Source: Spirochaetales bacterium | Lineage (GTDB): Bacteria; Spirochaetota; Spirochaetia; Treponematales; Treponemataceae | NCBI GenBank assembly: GCA_003246335.1 | Contig: QKAR01000159.1 | Coordinates: forward strand, 1-42,664 | Length of the DNA stretch: 42,664 bases | Direction: 5' to 3' | In this document: positions 1 to 9,492 of the stretch, in pieces | How positions within the stretch are numbered: position 1 is the stretch's first letter | Layout: the number at the start of each line of letters is the position of its first letter | Made by a program: the position numbers and the translations under genes | The notes under the pieces: model-generated | Seen by the model: only the letters and a program-made list of their open reading frames with translations | Told to the model about the DNA's origin: nothing | The model's database searches: none

Positions 1-36
1 ACGCGGAAAATTTTTTGAAAAACTGATACGAGTCGT

Positions 37-80
37 TTAAAACAAAAAGAGCGTCCTATTGGACGCCTTTTTGTTTTAAA
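37..80. terminator. Bidirectional intrinsic terminator after ilvC
   Basis: A long near-perfect inverted repeat has GC-rich core arms GCGTCC (51-56) and GGACGC (61-66) around the loop TATT. Outside the core, an A-rich left flank pairs with a T-rich right flank, with one bulged base at 50. On either strand the stem is followed by a T-rich tract. It begins 12 nt beyond the ilvC stop and can also serve whatever gene lies to the left of the window. Confidence 0.85.
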
Positions 81-92
81 ACCCTGTCTACG

Positions 93-1562
93 TTACGCCA
101 GCTCTTTCATCGCCGTCATGTAGGCGCGCAATTTTTTTCCGACGATTTCTATGGGATGATTGCGAATTGCGTCGTTCACGTGAACGAGCTCTCTATTGGA
201 AACCGCCATATCCTTACTATCCAGCCCTTTCCCGATAATCGAAGTGTCGACCTTTGCCATAAAGTCTTTCAGCAGGGGTCGGCAGGCATTGTCGAAGAGA
301 TAGCAGCCGTATTCCGCGGTATCGGAAATGACCTTGTTCATCTCGTAAAGTTTCTTTCGGCTGATGAGATTCGCGATTAGCGGTACTTCATGGAGGCTTT
401 CGTAATAGGCCGATTCAGCCTTGATGCCGGCGTTAACCATGGTTTCAAAGGCCAACTCAACGCCCGCTTTGACCATGGCTACCATCAATATGCCTTTATC
501 GAAATACTCTTGCTCGTTGATGGTCGCGGTTCCCGCGGCGGTTTGCTCAAACGCGGTTTTGCCCGTGGCCTCGCGCCAGGCGAGCAAATCTTTGTCCCCT
601 GACTGCCAATCCTGCATCATCGTTGTGCTGAATTTACCGCCGATGATGTCATCCATGTGCTTGTGATAGAGATCGCCCATGATCGATTTGAGTTCGAGTG
701 ATAGCGCATTTGCCTTGAGTTTCGCGGGGTTGGAAAGGCGATCCATCATTCCGGTGATTCCTCCCCACTTGAGCGCTTCCGTGATCGTTTCCCATCCATA
801 TTGGATGAACTTAGAGGCCCAGGCTTTATCGATGCCTTTCTCAACCATTTTATCGAAGCAGAGTAAAGATCCGGTTTGAAGCATTCCGCACAGGATCGTT
901 TGCTCGCCCATGAGGTCGGATTTAACTTCGGCCACGAAACTTGAGGAGAGGACGCCCGCCCTGCTTCCTCCTGACGCGACGGCAAGCGCTTTCGCGATCG
1001 CCCAGCCCTTTCCTTCCGGATCGTTGACCGGGTGAACGGCGATTAACGTGGGGATACCAAACCCGCGTTTATATTCAGTTCGGACTTCGGTGCCGGGTCC
1101 TTTGGGCGCCATCATTACGACGGTGATATCTTTGCGAATCTGCATGCCTTCTTCGACGATGTTGAACCCGTGGCTGTACCAAATGGAAGAGCCTTGTTTC
1201 ATGAGCGGCATAATGGCCCCGATCACCGATGAGTGCTGCTTGTCCGGAGTGAGGTTTCCGATGAGATCGGCGGTGGGAACGAGTTCGGCGTACGTCCCGA
1301 CCTTAAAGCCGTTTTCGGTCGCGTTTTTCCAACTAGCCCGTTTCTCTGCGATGGCTGCGTCTCGGAGCGCGTAGCTGACGTCCAAGCCCGAATCCCGGAG
1401 GTTGAGGCCTTGATTCAAGCCTTGGGCTCCGCAGCCGATAATGACGATTTTTTTGCCTTTCAAGGCGGTCGTTCCGTCGACGAACTCTCCTTGATCCATA
1501 AAGCGACAGGTTCCTAATTGCATAAGCGCTTCGCGCCACGGTATAGAATTAAAATAGTTCAT
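93..1562 (-). CDS. ilvC: Ketol-acid reductoisomerase, class II (long form)
   Basis: Second common step of valine and isoleucine synthesis: Mg-dependent alkyl migration and NADPH reduction of acetolactate or acetohydroxybutyrate. The 489-residue protein follows the long enterobacterial-type IlvC almost end to end, against about 330-340 residues for the short class I enzymes. The Rossmann motif GCGAQG lies near residue 43, followed by the arginine-rich cofactor loop, the catalytic histidine in YSHGFN near residue 131, and the two knotted C-terminal acidic domains ([34 protein letters not shown]). The ATG has a GGAGG ribosome site about 7 nt upstream. Two local differences from the E. coli sequence as I remember it are G for I before NLTPDKQ and G for C in APKCPGTE. 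The gene stands alone, with no other ilv or leu gene beside it, and is divergent from an IlvY-like regulator. Confidence 0.97.
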   Translation of the reverse strand: MNYFNSIPWREALMQLGTCRFMDQGEFVDGTTALKGKKIVIIGCGAQGLNQGLNLRDSGLDVSYALRDAAIAEKRASWKNATENGFKVGTYAELVPTADLIGNLTPDKQHSSVIGAIMPLMKQGSSIWYSHGFNIVEEGMQIRKDITVVMMAPKGPGTEVRTEYKRGFGIPTLIAVHPVNDPEGKGWAIAKALAVASGGSRAGVLSSSFVAEVKSDLMGEQTILCGMLQTGSLLCFDKMVEKGIDKAWASKFIQYGWETITEALKWGGITGMMDRLSNPAKLKANALSLELKSIMGDLYHKHMDDIIGGKFSTTMMQDWQSGDKDLLAWREATGKTAFEQTAAGTATINEQEYFDKGILMVAMVKAGVELAFETMVNAGIKAESAYYESLHEVPLIANLISRKKLYEMNKVISDTAEYGCYLFDNACRPLLKDFMAKVDTSIIGKGLDSKDMAVSNRELVHVNDAIRNHPIEIVGKKLRAYMTAMKELA

Positions 1563-1583
1563 AGCTTCCTCCGTATATCCATT

Positions 1584-1614
1584 ATTATATAACGTTTTTC
1601 TTTTGATGCGTAAA
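1584..1614 (-). promoter_or_regulatory. Candidate ilvC promoter
   Basis: Reading the minus strand, a perfect TATAAT lies at 1589-1584, with a weak upstream hexamer (TTTACG or TTACGC, about 1608-1614) at 18-19 nt spacing. This gives a leader of roughly 15 nt carrying the GGAGG ribosome site. The -35 match is poor, as expected for an activator-dependent promoter. Confidence 0.45.
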
Positions 1615-1636
1615 GCGAAACATTTTCAATACAGTG

Positions 1637-1651
1637 TTGATAAAAAATCAA
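1637..1651. promoter_or_regulatory. LysR-type operator candidate in the ilvC-ilvY intergenic region
   Basis: A perfect palindrome, TTGAT-N5-ATCAA, contains the T-N11-A core typical of LysR-family sites. Its left end, TTGATA (1637-1642), also makes a 5/6 match to a -35 hexamer for the rightward regulator gene. Binding here would therefore fit autorepression plus control of the divergent ilvC. It is the only clear palindrome in the 111-nt gap. Confidence 0.5.
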
Positions 1652-1673
1652 TAATTAAGTAAGTTTAGCATCT

Positions 1674-2630
1674 ATGGATTTTTCAGAATTAACCGCGTTC
1701 GTCGCCTTAGCGGATAATTTGCATTTCGCCCGGGCGGCGGAAAACGTGCATTTAAGTCCTTCCGCTCTCAGCCGCATCATCAGGCGCTTAGAGGAAGAAC
1801 TCGGCGTTACGTTGCTCGATCGAGATACGCGAAAAGTCGCGTTGACGAGCGAGGGTTTAAGTTTTTTATCTTTTGCGCGGCAGACAATCTTTAACCGGGA
1901 AGATTTACAGCTGCGCCTCTCCGAGCGAAAAGACGAGATTCGCGGAATTCTTCGCGTGTACGCCTCCGTAACCGCGTGCTATTCGATTTTACCCGCGTTC
2001 GTCGAGGCATTAGCCCGCGAGCATCCGCTTTTGCGGCTTTCGGTTGAGACCGGTGATCCTTCGGACGCGGCTAGTGCGGTTCGGGACGGCCGCGCCGATC
2101 TCGCCGTAGACGCCCTCCCTGAAAAGGGTTTTCGCGATCTTGAATCCTATTCGGTAAAAAAAACCCCGTTAGTGCTCGTTTTAGCGGCGTCGGGCATTTA
2201 TGGAACCTTGGGTGAAAGAACGAAGACGCCTCAATCCTTTCAAGGGGATTCGACGGACCGTCTCGCGCTCACTGAAAGGCTCCCCCTCATTTTACCTAAA
2301 GTGGGAATAGCCCGCGAACGATTTGATCGTTGGGCCCGCGCCAAGGGCGTTAAGCCGGAAATCGCCGCGGAAACGTCCGGAAACGAGGCCGTTCTCGCCT
2401 TGGCGAGATTGGGTTTAGGGCTCGGGCTCGTTCCCCGCATCGTTCTTGAAAACAGCCCGTTCGCCGAAGGGCTCGTTATCTACGATGCGGGCGGTGATTT
2501 CGGCGAATACGATATCGGCTTTATCCAAAAGCCGGTGAACGTCGGAACGGGATCGGCACGCAAAGTTCGGGCGGAAATTGAGCGTATCGTCCATGTCACC
2601 TATCGCGGAATTGGAGACGAATCTCGGTAA
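1674..2630 (+). CDS. ilvY: LysR-family regulator, IlvY-like
   Basis: Transcription factor expected to activate the divergent ilvC when acetolactate or acetohydroxybutyrate accumulates, which is the role of E. coli IlvY. The 318-residue protein has an N-terminal winged helix-turn-helix (about residues 1-60; FARAAENVHLSPSALSRIIR is the recognition region) and a LysR substrate-binding domain. Similarity to IlvY extends past the DNA-binding part: the effector-domain segments around SVTACYSILPAF, TGDPSDA, GNEAVLALARLGLGLGLVP and VLENSP all have counterparts there. Divergent placement against ilvC supports the name. The ATG at 1674 has no evident Shine-Dalgarno. A weak TTGATA-N17-TAAGTT promoter would place the start codon 8 nt after the -10. 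Confidence 0.88.
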   Translation: MDFSELTAFVALADNLHFARAAENVHLSPSALSRIIRRLEEELGVTLLDRDTRKVALTSEGLSFLSFARQTIFNREDLQLRLSERKDEIRGILRVYASVTACYSILPAFVEALAREHPLLRLSVETGDPSDAASAVRDGRADLAVDALPEKGFRDLESYSVKKTPLVLVLAASGIYGTLGERTKTPQSFQGDSTDRLALTERLPLILPKVGIARERFDRWARAKGVKPEIAAETSGNEAVLALARLGLGLGLVPRIVLENSPFAEGLVIYDAGGDFGEYDIGFIQKPVNVGTGSARKVRAEIERIVHVTYRGIGDESR

Positions 2631-2647
2631 ATTTGCTAGCATATTCC

Positions 2648-3256
2648 ATGCAGTCGGAAAAATTAGCCCAGCAGATGGCGTTTATCTGCGAAATCGAGAA
2701 ATTAAAGACCGTATATCGCCAAAATACGGTAATCGACCAATCCCGAAAAGAAAACAGCGCGGAGCATTCATGGCACTTAGCGATAATGGCCCTTATTTTG
2801 GCGGATTACTCAAAAGACCCGAACATCGACGTCCTTCGCGTGATAAAAATGGTTCTCATTCATGATCTCGTGGAAATCGACGCGGGAGATACATTCTTAT
2901 ACGACGAAAGCGGAAACGCCGATAAACTCCAACGGGAAGAACGCGCGGCGGCACGTATTTTTGGATTGCTGCCCGACGAGCAAAAAAAAGAGCTTTCTGA
3001 GCTATGGCGCGAATTCGACGAGCGAAGTTCGCCCGACGCGCTTTTTGCGGCAGCCCTCGACAATATGCAACCGGTTATTAACCATTATTTGAGCGATGGG
3101 TGCGGTATTCGTGGGCACGATATCACGAGCGAGCAAGTCGTCGAGAAAAAGCAATTTATCGGGGAAATTGCGCCTGCGTTGTGGTCTTATACGAAGCAAA
3201 CCATAGAAAAAAGCAAGGAACGAGGTTTTTACAAATTGGAGATGTCCGAAAAATGA
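2648..3256 (+). CDS. HD-domain phosphohydrolase, YfbR/HDDC2-like
   Basis: Probable metal-dependent nucleotide phosphohydrolase. The relatives YfbR and HDDC2 are 5'-deoxynucleotidases. The 202-residue protein has the family layout: H40 in EHSWH, the HD pair near residues 72-73 in LIHDLVE with the following Glu, and a later metal-ligand Asp in LDNM. The segment ELSELWREFDERSSP resembles the corresponding helix of HDDC2. I start it at ATG 2648. An in-frame TTG at 2633 would add five residues, and neither has a clear ribosome site. It begins 17 nt after the ilvY stop, and its own stop overlaps the next start as ATGA, so it is translationally coupled to modF. Substrate is unknown. Confidence 0.75.
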   Translation: MQSEKLAQQMAFICEIEKLKTVYRQNTVIDQSRKENSAEHSWHLAIMALILADYSKDPNIDVLRVIKMVLIHDLVEIDAGDTFLYDESGNADKLQREERAAARIFGLLPDEQKKELSELWREFDERSSPDALFAAALDNMQPVINHYLSDGCGIRGHDITSEQVVEKKQFIGEIAPALWSYTKQTIEKSKERGFYKLEMSEK

Positions 3257-4737
3257 CCGTTGAATTCGTCAATTGCGGCATAGGGAAAGACGGGCGAGTC
3301 CTTTTACCGAATATATCGTGGAACCCCGGCGAAACGGGCAATTGGCTAATAACCGGAGGAAACGGAAGCGGGAAAACCGTTTTAATGGGCGCGGTCGCCG
3401 GATTCTTTGACGTCGAACCGAGGGCTGGAGGAAGCTATCGCAATACCGCTTTCGGATCGATAGCCTCCGTGTCTTTTGAATCCGCCGCGGCACTAATAGA
3501 AGAGGAACGTCGACGTGACGATTCGGATTTCGTCGAAGGCGGCGTCGATATTGGGCGAACGGCGCGTCAGTACATCTGCGAAGTTTTAAATTCAGAATCG
3601 CTCGGCGACGGAAGCGTCTTGGAGTCCCATCCAGCGGTCTCGGTTTGCGGGATTTCAAAAGTCCTCGACCGAGGCTTAAAATACCTCTCGACCGGTGAAA
3701 TCCGGAAAACGGTCCTCTGTCGCGCGCTTCTTTCCAAGCCTGCTATTCTCGTTCTCGACGAACCCTTCGCCGGGCTCGACGTCGAGGCTAAAGAAGAGCT
3801 CAGCCGTTTCCTTGAGCAAAACTTATCTCCCATCAGGCTTTTTATCGTGCTGGATCGTTACGAACTCGTCCCGTCGACCGTTACGAATGTGCTGGAATTA
3901 GATGCGCTCTCCGTATCGTTTTGCGGAACCCGTGAGGAATACGAAAAAATCCGGGAGACGCGCGCAAAAAAACGGACGGACGATTCTCAGAACGGGACGC
4001 CTCTTCCCGAAATACCGGAAACGGCCCGCGCTGACGATGAAATTCTCGTGGACATGAGAAACGTCACCGTCGAATGGTCCGAACGAAAAATCCTTGATAA
4101 TTTGAGTTGGACGTTAAAAAAAGGAGAGCATTGGCTTATACGCGGCCCGAATGGGTCAGGAAAAACGACGCTCCTTGAGCTCATTACGGGAGATAATCCC
4201 CAGGTCTTTCGCAACGACGTTCGTTTGTTTGGCTCTCCCCGCGGCTCGGGTGAGACTATCTGGGAATTAAAAGAGAAAATGGGCATCGTTTCCCATCGGT
4301 TGCATACGGAATATCGTTCCGTCGGCGATTATTCGCTTGAAAACGTCGTTCTTTCCGGGCTCTTTGACTCGATTGGGGTATACCGACAAGCGGGTGATGA
4401 GGAGCGGAAATTGGCGAGAAAATGGCTTTCTCTGGCGGGTTTCGAGGATAAAACCGGCGCTCGGTTTAGCGATATTTCATACGGAGAACAGCGCGCGGTT
4501 TTAATCATACGCGCGGCTATTAAGCGCCCGCCCCTATTGATCCTCGATGAGCCCTGCCATGGGTTGGACGACGAGCATCGCCGCATGATCTTGGCTTTGC
4601 TCGATAAAATCGGGAAGAGCGGCTCGTCGACCCTGTTGCACGTGACCCATGACCCCTCCGAAATCTTGCCCTGCGAACGACATGTGTTAGAGCTTCGCCC
4701 GGGAGAAAAACCAATGTACGCAATTCTTAGCCGGTAG
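3253..4737 (+). CDS. modF: Twin-cassette ABC ATPase, ModF type
   Basis: Soluble protein of 494 residues with two ABC ATPase cassettes and no membrane segment. Cassette 1 has Walker A GGNGSGKT (near residue 36), signature LSTGE and Walker B VLDEPFAGLD. Cassette 2 has Walker A GPNGSGKT, signature ISYGE, Walker B ILDEPCHGLD and the switch histidine in VTHD. Stretches such as KYLSTGEIRKT and RGSGETIW, followed by a conserved FDSIG, match E. coli ModF (PhrA), whose exact role is unsettled despite its place in the molybdate operon. No modABC transporter is present here, so the symbol reflects sequence likeness and not a molybdate role. The ATG overlaps the preceding stop by ATGA. A longer reading frame upstream exists only because that strand happens to be open through the HD gene. 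Confidence 0.82.
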   Translation: MTVEFVNCGIGKDGRVLLPNISWNPGETGNWLITGGNGSGKTVLMGAVAGFFDVEPRAGGSYRNTAFGSIASVSFESAAALIEEERRRDDSDFVEGGVDIGRTARQYICEVLNSESLGDGSVLESHPAVSVCGISKVLDRGLKYLSTGEIRKTVLCRALLSKPAILVLDEPFAGLDVEAKEELSRFLEQNLSPIRLFIVLDRYELVPSTVTNVLELDALSVSFCGTREEYEKIRETRAKKRTDDSQNGTPLPEIPETARADDEILVDMRNVTVEWSERKILDNLSWTLKKGEHWLIRGPNGSGKTTLLELITGDNPQVFRNDVRLFGSPRGSGETIWELKEKMGIVSHRLHTEYRSVGDYSLENVVLSGLFDSIGVYRQAGDEERKLARKWLSLAGFEDKTGARFSDISYGEQRAVLIIRAAIKRPPLLILDEPCHGLDDEHRRMILALLDKIGKSGSSTLLHVTHDPSEILPCERHVLELRPGEKPMYAILSR

Positions 4738-4758
4738 CTGGTTCCGTGTTATCCTTCC

Positions 4759-4787
4759 TTGACGAAGGGCGTGGCCTCTCCTACACT
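4759..4787 (+). promoter_or_regulatory. Promoter of the GH94 gene
   Basis: TTGACG (4759-4764), a 17-nt spacer and TACACT (4782-4787) form a good sigma-70 promoter. The ATG at 4798 follows the -10 by only 10 nt, leaving almost no leader and no Shine-Dalgarno. The TTG of the -35 box is also an in-frame alternative start, which this reading disfavours. Confidence 0.6.
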
Positions 4788-4797
4788 GACGATTACC

Positions 4798-7212
4798 ATG
4801 AAATACGGATATTTCGACGACGACGCGAAAGAGTATGTGATTACGCGACCTGATACGCCCCAATCTTGGAGCAATTATCTCGGTTCAACCGAATACGGCG
4901 CGGTTATTACGAACAATGCTGGAGGCTACGGCTTTTACAAATCCGGCGCGCGCGGAAGGTTCCTCCGGTTGAGGTTTAACGCCGTCCCCATGGATCAACC
5001 GGGACGCTATTTTTATTTACGCGATCGTGAAACTGGCGATTATTGGTCCTCGACGTGGCAGCCCGTCGGGAAACCGCTCGATTCCTATAAAACGACCTGT
5101 CGTCATGGAACGGCGTATACATCTTTTCAATCGGAATATTCTTCGATAATCGCTCAATCGACGTATTTTGTGCCGTTGGGGCAAAGCTTTGAGTATTGGC
5201 GGTTATCGGTAACGAATACCGGCGATAAACCGCGAAAACTTTCGGCCTTTACGTATTGCGAATTCACCAACCAATGGGACACAACGCAAGATCAGGTAAA
5301 CCTGCAGTATTCGCTTTTTATCACGAAGGGCGAGCGCAATGGCGATTTTTTGCGTATTTCCATCCAAGAGAACCTCGCGGCCCAAGTGAACGAAGCTCTC
5401 GCCGCCGGGAAAAAAGTGGACCCGAGCGACTTGCCCATGTCGTGCTGGATGACGCAAATTGGCAGCCCGATCGTCGCGTACGATACGAGTCGCGCGGCGT
5501 TTATCGGCGTTTATGGCGGATATCACGCGCCGGCAGCCGTCGTCTCGGGACAATGCTCTAACAGCGATTCCTTCGGCGATAATTCCTGCGGATCGATGCA
5601 ATCCGATATCGAGCTCTCGCCGGGAGAGACAAAAGAGCTTCTCGTAATGCTCGGGATCGGCGAGGCGAAAACGGTCGGCGCCCGCGCCCGCGCGGAATAC
5701 GGTTCGCTCGCTCGTTGCGAGGAAGAATTGCGTAAGCTGCGCGACCTATGGCATTCGCGCCTCGAAAGCCTCTCGGTCGAGACTCCAGACGAGGATATTA
5801 ACCATACCGTAAATGTCTGGGGTCTCTATAACTGCCTAATAACGTTCGCGTGGAGTCGCGCCGCGAGTCTCGTGTATAACGGCGAGCGAGACGGTCTCGG
5901 TTTTCGGGATTCCGTGCAGGACATTCTCGGCGTTGCCGCCGCGATTCCGGACGACGCGCGCGCGCGGCTTGAGCTCCTGCTGACGGGACAGTGCGCGCAC
6001 GGCGGCGCGATTCCCGTCATTAAGCCTTTTGAGCACGTTCCCGGAAAAGAAAAAGAGCCAAAATCAGAGGACTTGCGCTCTGACGACTGTCTTTGGTTTT
6101 TTAACGCGGTTCCGACGCTGGTCGCGGAAATCGGGGACTTTTCATTCTATGACAAGATCCTTCCGTTCGCCGATCGGGGCGAAACGAGCGTTTTGGGTCA
6201 CTTGAAGCAAGCCCTGTTATTTAATCTTGAGCGGATGGGAGCCCATGGTCTTCCCTGCGGGCTTTCCGCCGACTGGAACGATTGCCTTCGCCTTGGGTAT
6301 CGCGGTGAAAGTTTGTTTGTAGCCTTTCAGCTTCGCTATGGACTTACGGTTTACGCGGATATAGCCGCTCGCAAGTCGCTGACCGAAGAACGGCTTTGGG
6401 CCGAAAAAACGAGGGATCAACTCGACGCATCTATTCAACGTACTTGCTGGGACGGCGAATGGTTCATTTGGGCGATTGCCGAGGATGGTACGGTTTACGG
6501 CACGAAAACGTACGAAGAAGGGCAAGTCTACTTTAATACCCAAGTTTGGGCCGTTCTTTCAGGAGCTGCGACCCCCGAACAGGCGAAAAGCGCCCTTTCG
6601 ACCGTAAAGAATAAACTCGCGACCCCGTACGGTCTCATGCTTTCCGCGCCTCCGTTTAAAAAAACTTCGATCGACGTTATGCGCGCGATCGTTTTCAATC
6701 CCGGAATTAAAGAAAACGCGGGTATTTTCAACCATACCCAAGGATGGGGAATTATGGCGGAGTCTCTTCTCGGGAACGGGAATCGGGCGTTTGAATACTG
6801 TAAGGCCTCCCTACCCGCCGCCTGGAACGATCGCGCCGAAATTCGCCAGATGGAACCGTACGTTCAAGGACAAACCACCTATTCCAGCTTTTCTCCCCGT
6901 CCCGGAAACGCGCGCACGAGTTGGCTTTCCGGCGCGGCTTCTTGGGCGTATTACAGCCTCACTCAGTATTTGTTGGGAATTCGCCCAGAATACGAGGGGC
7001 TACGGATCAATCCCTGCATTCCTTCCTCGTGGGAGGGCTTTCGCGCGGTTCGCATTTTCCGGGGAAAAAAGGTGAATATAGAGGTTCGGAACCCGAGAGG
7101 TATTGAAAAAGGCGTCGCGGAAATCTCGGTAAACGGAACGGCGATACGCGGAAACTTGATTCCCGCCGAACTTCTTCGAGAGCAAAACGAAGTATTCGTC
7201 GTGATGGGTTGA
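4798..7212 (+). CDS. GH94 glycoside phosphorylase (cellobiose/chitobiose phosphorylase-like)
   Basis: Cytoplasmic enzyme expected to split a beta-linked disaccharide with phosphate, giving a sugar 1-phosphate and saving ATP. The 804-residue protein starts with the family hallmark MKYGYFDD...YVITRPDTP.PW-like motif (here QSW). It has an N-terminal beta-sandwich and an (alpha/alpha)6 catalytic domain containing GLGFRDSVQD (substrate pocket), the general acid Asp in ADWNDC near residue 489, and the phosphate-site region KENAGIFNH. Length matches characterised GH94 enzymes (about 800-820). Parts such as GDYW..TWQPV and CSNS recall chitobiose phosphorylase as much as cellobiose phosphorylase, so the substrate cannot be named. 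It lies between modF and an RluA-type gene, with no sugar transporter nearby. Confidence 0.88.
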   Translation: MKYGYFDDDAKEYVITRPDTPQSWSNYLGSTEYGAVITNNAGGYGFYKSGARGRFLRLRFNAVPMDQPGRYFYLRDRETGDYWSSTWQPVGKPLDSYKTTCRHGTAYTSFQSEYSSIIAQSTYFVPLGQSFEYWRLSVTNTGDKPRKLSAFTYCEFTNQWDTTQDQVNLQYSLFITKGERNGDFLRISIQENLAAQVNEALAAGKKVDPSDLPMSCWMTQIGSPIVAYDTSRAAFIGVYGGYHAPAAVVSGQCSNSDSFGDNSCGSMQSDIELSPGETKELLVMLGIGEAKTVGARARAEYGSLARCEEELRKLRDLWHSRLESLSVETPDEDINHTVNVWGLYNCLITFAWSRAASLVYNGERDGLGFRDSVQDILGVAAAIPDDARARLELLLTGQCAHGGAIPVIKPFEHVPGKEKEPKSEDLRSDDCLWFFNAVPTLVAEIGDFSFYDKILPFADRGETSVLGHLKQALLFNLERMGAHGLPCGLSADWNDCLRLGYRGESLFVAFQLRYGLTVYADIAARKSLTEERLWAEKTRDQLDASIQRTCWDGEWFIWAIAEDGTVYGTKTYEEGQVYFNTQVWAVLSGAATPEQAKSALSTVKNKLATPYGLMLSAPPFKKTSIDVMRAIVFNPGIKENAGIFNHTQGWGIMAESLLGNGNRAFEYCKASLPAAWNDRAEIRQMEPYVQGQTTYSSFSPRPGNARTSWLSGAASWAYYSLTQYLLGIRPEYEGLRINPCIPSSWEGFRAVRIFRGKKVNIEVRNPRGIEKGVAEISVNGTAIRGNLIPAELLREQNEVFVVMG

Positions 7213-7223
7213 TTGGGCGTTCT

Positions 7224-8216
7224 ATGGGCGTTCGACGACTCCGTTTTATCTATAATGCAAGGGAGCCCATCCAGCTTCATTCTTTTCTGGAAGGGGTTTT
7301 GCCGATCGAAATTCGCAAATTCAGCGATATCGGGAAAGTATCGAATTCGAAAATTCGCCGGCTTATCGTGGCTGGCTCGGTTTCGGTCTCCGGGAGGCAA
7401 GAGCGTAATCCCGGAAGGAATTTATGGCATGGAGCGGAAGTTAACGTCGATTATGACGCCGAAAAATTCGCTTTCGAGAAAAAACCCGACGATATAGCCT
7501 TCGATTTGTCAGCGGCTGACGTGTTGTTTGAGGACGATGACCTAATCGTTATCAATAAACCAGCGCGGTTACCGAGCGATTCCACGCAAGTAGAGTCCCG
7601 TGATACCCTGCATGCTTGCGTCAAGCGTTACTTATTCCAGCGGGATGGCGGGCGGAATATCCCATACGTTGGCGTCCATCATCGTCTTGATCGCGAAACC
7701 TCCGGAGCTATTTTGTTTAGCAAACGCCGTTCTGCGAACGCGGCATTGTTTCAGGCGTTCGCCGACCATCGCGTCCGGAAAGTTTACGAGGCATTAGCGT
7801 CTTCCGCCACGAAAGGCTTCCCCGCAGGAAAAAAGTTTCGGGTCGAAAACGAATTGAATAGGATTTCGCCGAAAGGCGCCGCGGCGAAATGGGGGGCGGT
7901 AGAAAGCGGTGGTCTTGCCGCAGTGACGGATTTTGAAATATTTCGCGTGAGCGACGGTGGTTCGCTCGTCCGCGCCTGTCCCCTTACGGGACGGACCCAT
8001 CAAATTAGGGTTCATCTTTCGGGGGTAGGATTGCCAATTTTAGGCGACTCGCTCTACGGAGGAGCCTCGAGTCTTTCTGGAATCGCGATCTCGCGCGTCA
8101 TGCTCCATGCTCGAGAGCTTACCTTTCCCCATCCGGAGACCGGCCTTGAGATTCGAGTCGTAGCTCCGCTCGCTGACGATTTCTCCGCTTGCGAAACGGC
8201 CCTTTCGCTTTCATAG
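7224..8216 (+). CDS. RluA-family RNA pseudouridine synthase
   Basis: Converts specific uridines of rRNA or tRNA to pseudouridine. The 330-residue protein has an N-terminal S4-like RNA-binding segment (SNSKIRRLIVAGSVSVSG, about residues 41-58). The catalytic domain carries the RluA signature HRLDRETSG, whose Asp is the nucleophile, and the C-terminal motif GRTHQIRVHL. Among relatives, the S4 domain points to RluC/RluD rather than RluA itself, but the target site cannot be read from the sequence. The ATG at 7224 lies 11 nt after the GH94 stop. A TTG at 7209 would overlap that stop. Probably co-transcribed with the GH94 gene. Confidence 0.88.
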   Translation: MGVRRLRFIYNAREPIQLHSFLEGVLPIEIRKFSDIGKVSNSKIRRLIVAGSVSVSGRQERNPGRNLWHGAEVNVDYDAEKFAFEKKPDDIAFDLSAADVLFEDDDLIVINKPARLPSDSTQVESRDTLHACVKRYLFQRDGGRNIPYVGVHHRLDRETSGAILFSKRRSANAALFQAFADHRVRKVYEALASSATKGFPAGKKFRVENELNRISPKGAAAKWGAVESGGLAAVTDFEIFRVSDGGSLVRACPLTGRTHQIRVHLSGVGLPILGDSLYGGASSLSGIAISRVMLHARELTFPHPETGLEIRVVAPLADDFSACETALSLS

Positions 8217-8230
8217 GCGAAGGGCCCTTC
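8198..8230 (+). terminator. Putative terminator between rluA-type gene and metK
   Basis: Arms GGCCCTTTCGC (8198-8208) and GCGAAGGGCC (8217-8226) pair with one bulged T. The hairpin overlaps the stop codon of the pseudouridine synthase gene. On the plus strand it is followed by a weak, interrupted T-rich tail. The region lies between convergent genes. Confidence 0.45.
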
Positions 8231-8239
8231 TGTTCCGTT

Positions 8240-9409
8240 TTAGCGGATCGCCGCCTTAAGCGCCTCGATTTTGTCTGTTTTTTCCCAGGGGAAGATGTCC
8301 CGACCAAAGTGCCCGTAGGCCGCGGTCGCCTGGTAAATCGGGCGACAGAGGTCGAGGGTCGAAACGATGCCGGCGGGGGAAAGGTCAAACGTTTTTTTGA
8401 CCGCGTCGGTTATGATCTCCTCGTCGATTATTCCCGTCCCAAAGGTGTCGACCATGACCGAGACGGGAAAGGGAACTCCGATTGCGTAGGCGAGCTGAAT
8501 TTCGCAGCGAGCCGCAAGCCCCGCCGCGACGATGTTTTTCGCGACGTATCGGGCCATGTACGCGGCCGAGCGATCGACTTTCGAGGGGTCCTTGCCGGAA
8601 AACGCGCCGCCCCCATGCCGACCCATGCCGCCGTAGGTGTCGACGATGATTTTTCTTCCGGTTAAGCCCGTGTCCCCAAAGGGTCCTCCGATCACGAATC
8701 GGCCGGTCGGGTTTATGAAGAATTTCGTGCTTGAGCGCAACAGCCCGGTTGGCTCAAGCACGGGTTTAATGATTTCCTCTATTATGGTTTCCTTAATCGT
8801 CGCGTGCGAAACTTCCGGGTCGTGTTGGTGTGAAATGACGACGGTATCGATACCGATGGGTTTATGTCCCTCGTACTCGATGGTTACTTGGCTTTTCGCG
8901 TCGGGCCGGAGCCACGGTATTTTTTTCGACTTGCGTAAGTCCGTCGCTTTGTGAAGCAATGCGTGGGCGAACATGATAGGCGCGGGCATCAGTTCGGGGG
9001 TTTCGGTACACGCGAAACCGAACATCATCCCCTGATCGCCAGCGCCTTGCAGCCCTTTAAACTCATCGAGTCCGGAGCCGCTGACCCCCTGGTTGATGTC
9101 GGGCGATTGCGCGTGGATCATGTCCAGGACGGCCATGGAATTGCAATCAAGGCCGTATTCGGCGTTTGTATAGCCGATGTCTTTAGCGATATTTCGCACA
9201 ACTGACTGGACATCGACATACGTATTCGTGGTGATTTCCCCACCGACTAGCACGAGAGCCGTTGAGGCAAAAGTTTCGCACGCTACATGGCTTTTCGGGT
9301 CGTCTCGGAGGCAAGCGTCCAAAATCGCGTCGGAAACCTGATCGCAAAGCTTATCGGGATGTCCCTCGCCGACGGATTCCGAGGTAAAAAGATGTCGCGC
9401 TGTACTCAT
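8240..9409 (-). CDS. metK: S-adenosylmethionine synthetase
   Basis: Makes S-adenosylmethionine from ATP and methionine, the methyl donor used by the several methyltransferases in this window (RlmB, RsmI, SpoU). The 389-residue protein has the expected length and all hallmark segments: [12 protein letters not shown] at the N-terminus, the ATP-binding [10 protein letters not shown] near residue 120, the active-site lid region, and the phosphate-binding [17 protein letters not shown]. An AGGGAG ribosome site precedes the ATG. It is divergent from the CBM48 gene across an 83-nt gap, which is too short for a SAM riboswitch plus expression signals. Confidence 0.97.
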   Translation of the reverse strand: MSTARHLFTSESVGEGHPDKLCDQVSDAILDACLRDDPKSHVACETFASTALVLVGGEITTNTYVDVQSVVRNIAKDIGYTNAEYGLDCNSMAVLDMIHAQSPDINQGVSGSGLDEFKGLQGAGDQGMMFGFACTETPELMPAPIMFAHALLHKATDLRKSKKIPWLRPDAKSQVTIEYEGHKPIGIDTVVISHQHDPEVSHATIKETIIEEIIKPVLEPTGLLRSSTKFFINPTGRFVIGGPFGDTGLTGRKIIVDTYGGMGRHGGGAFSGKDPSKVDRSAAYMARYVAKNIVAAGLAARCEIQLAYAIGVPFPVSVMVDTFGTGIIDEEIITDAVKKTFDLSPAGIVSTLDLCRPIYQATAAYGHFGRDIFPWEKTDKIEALKAAIR

Positions 9410-9492
9410 GGTTGCTCCCTTGCATCATCAAACAAATAGTATTACGGTAAATATAAACAAAATATCCGTGGATTGCTAGGAGGTTTTTTAAG

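Noticed and set aside
9410-9492. Possible SAM riboswitch upstream of metK
   Set aside because: Only 83 nt separate metK from the divergent gene, and no conserved SAM-aptamer core is seen. A plain promoter and AGGGAG fit.
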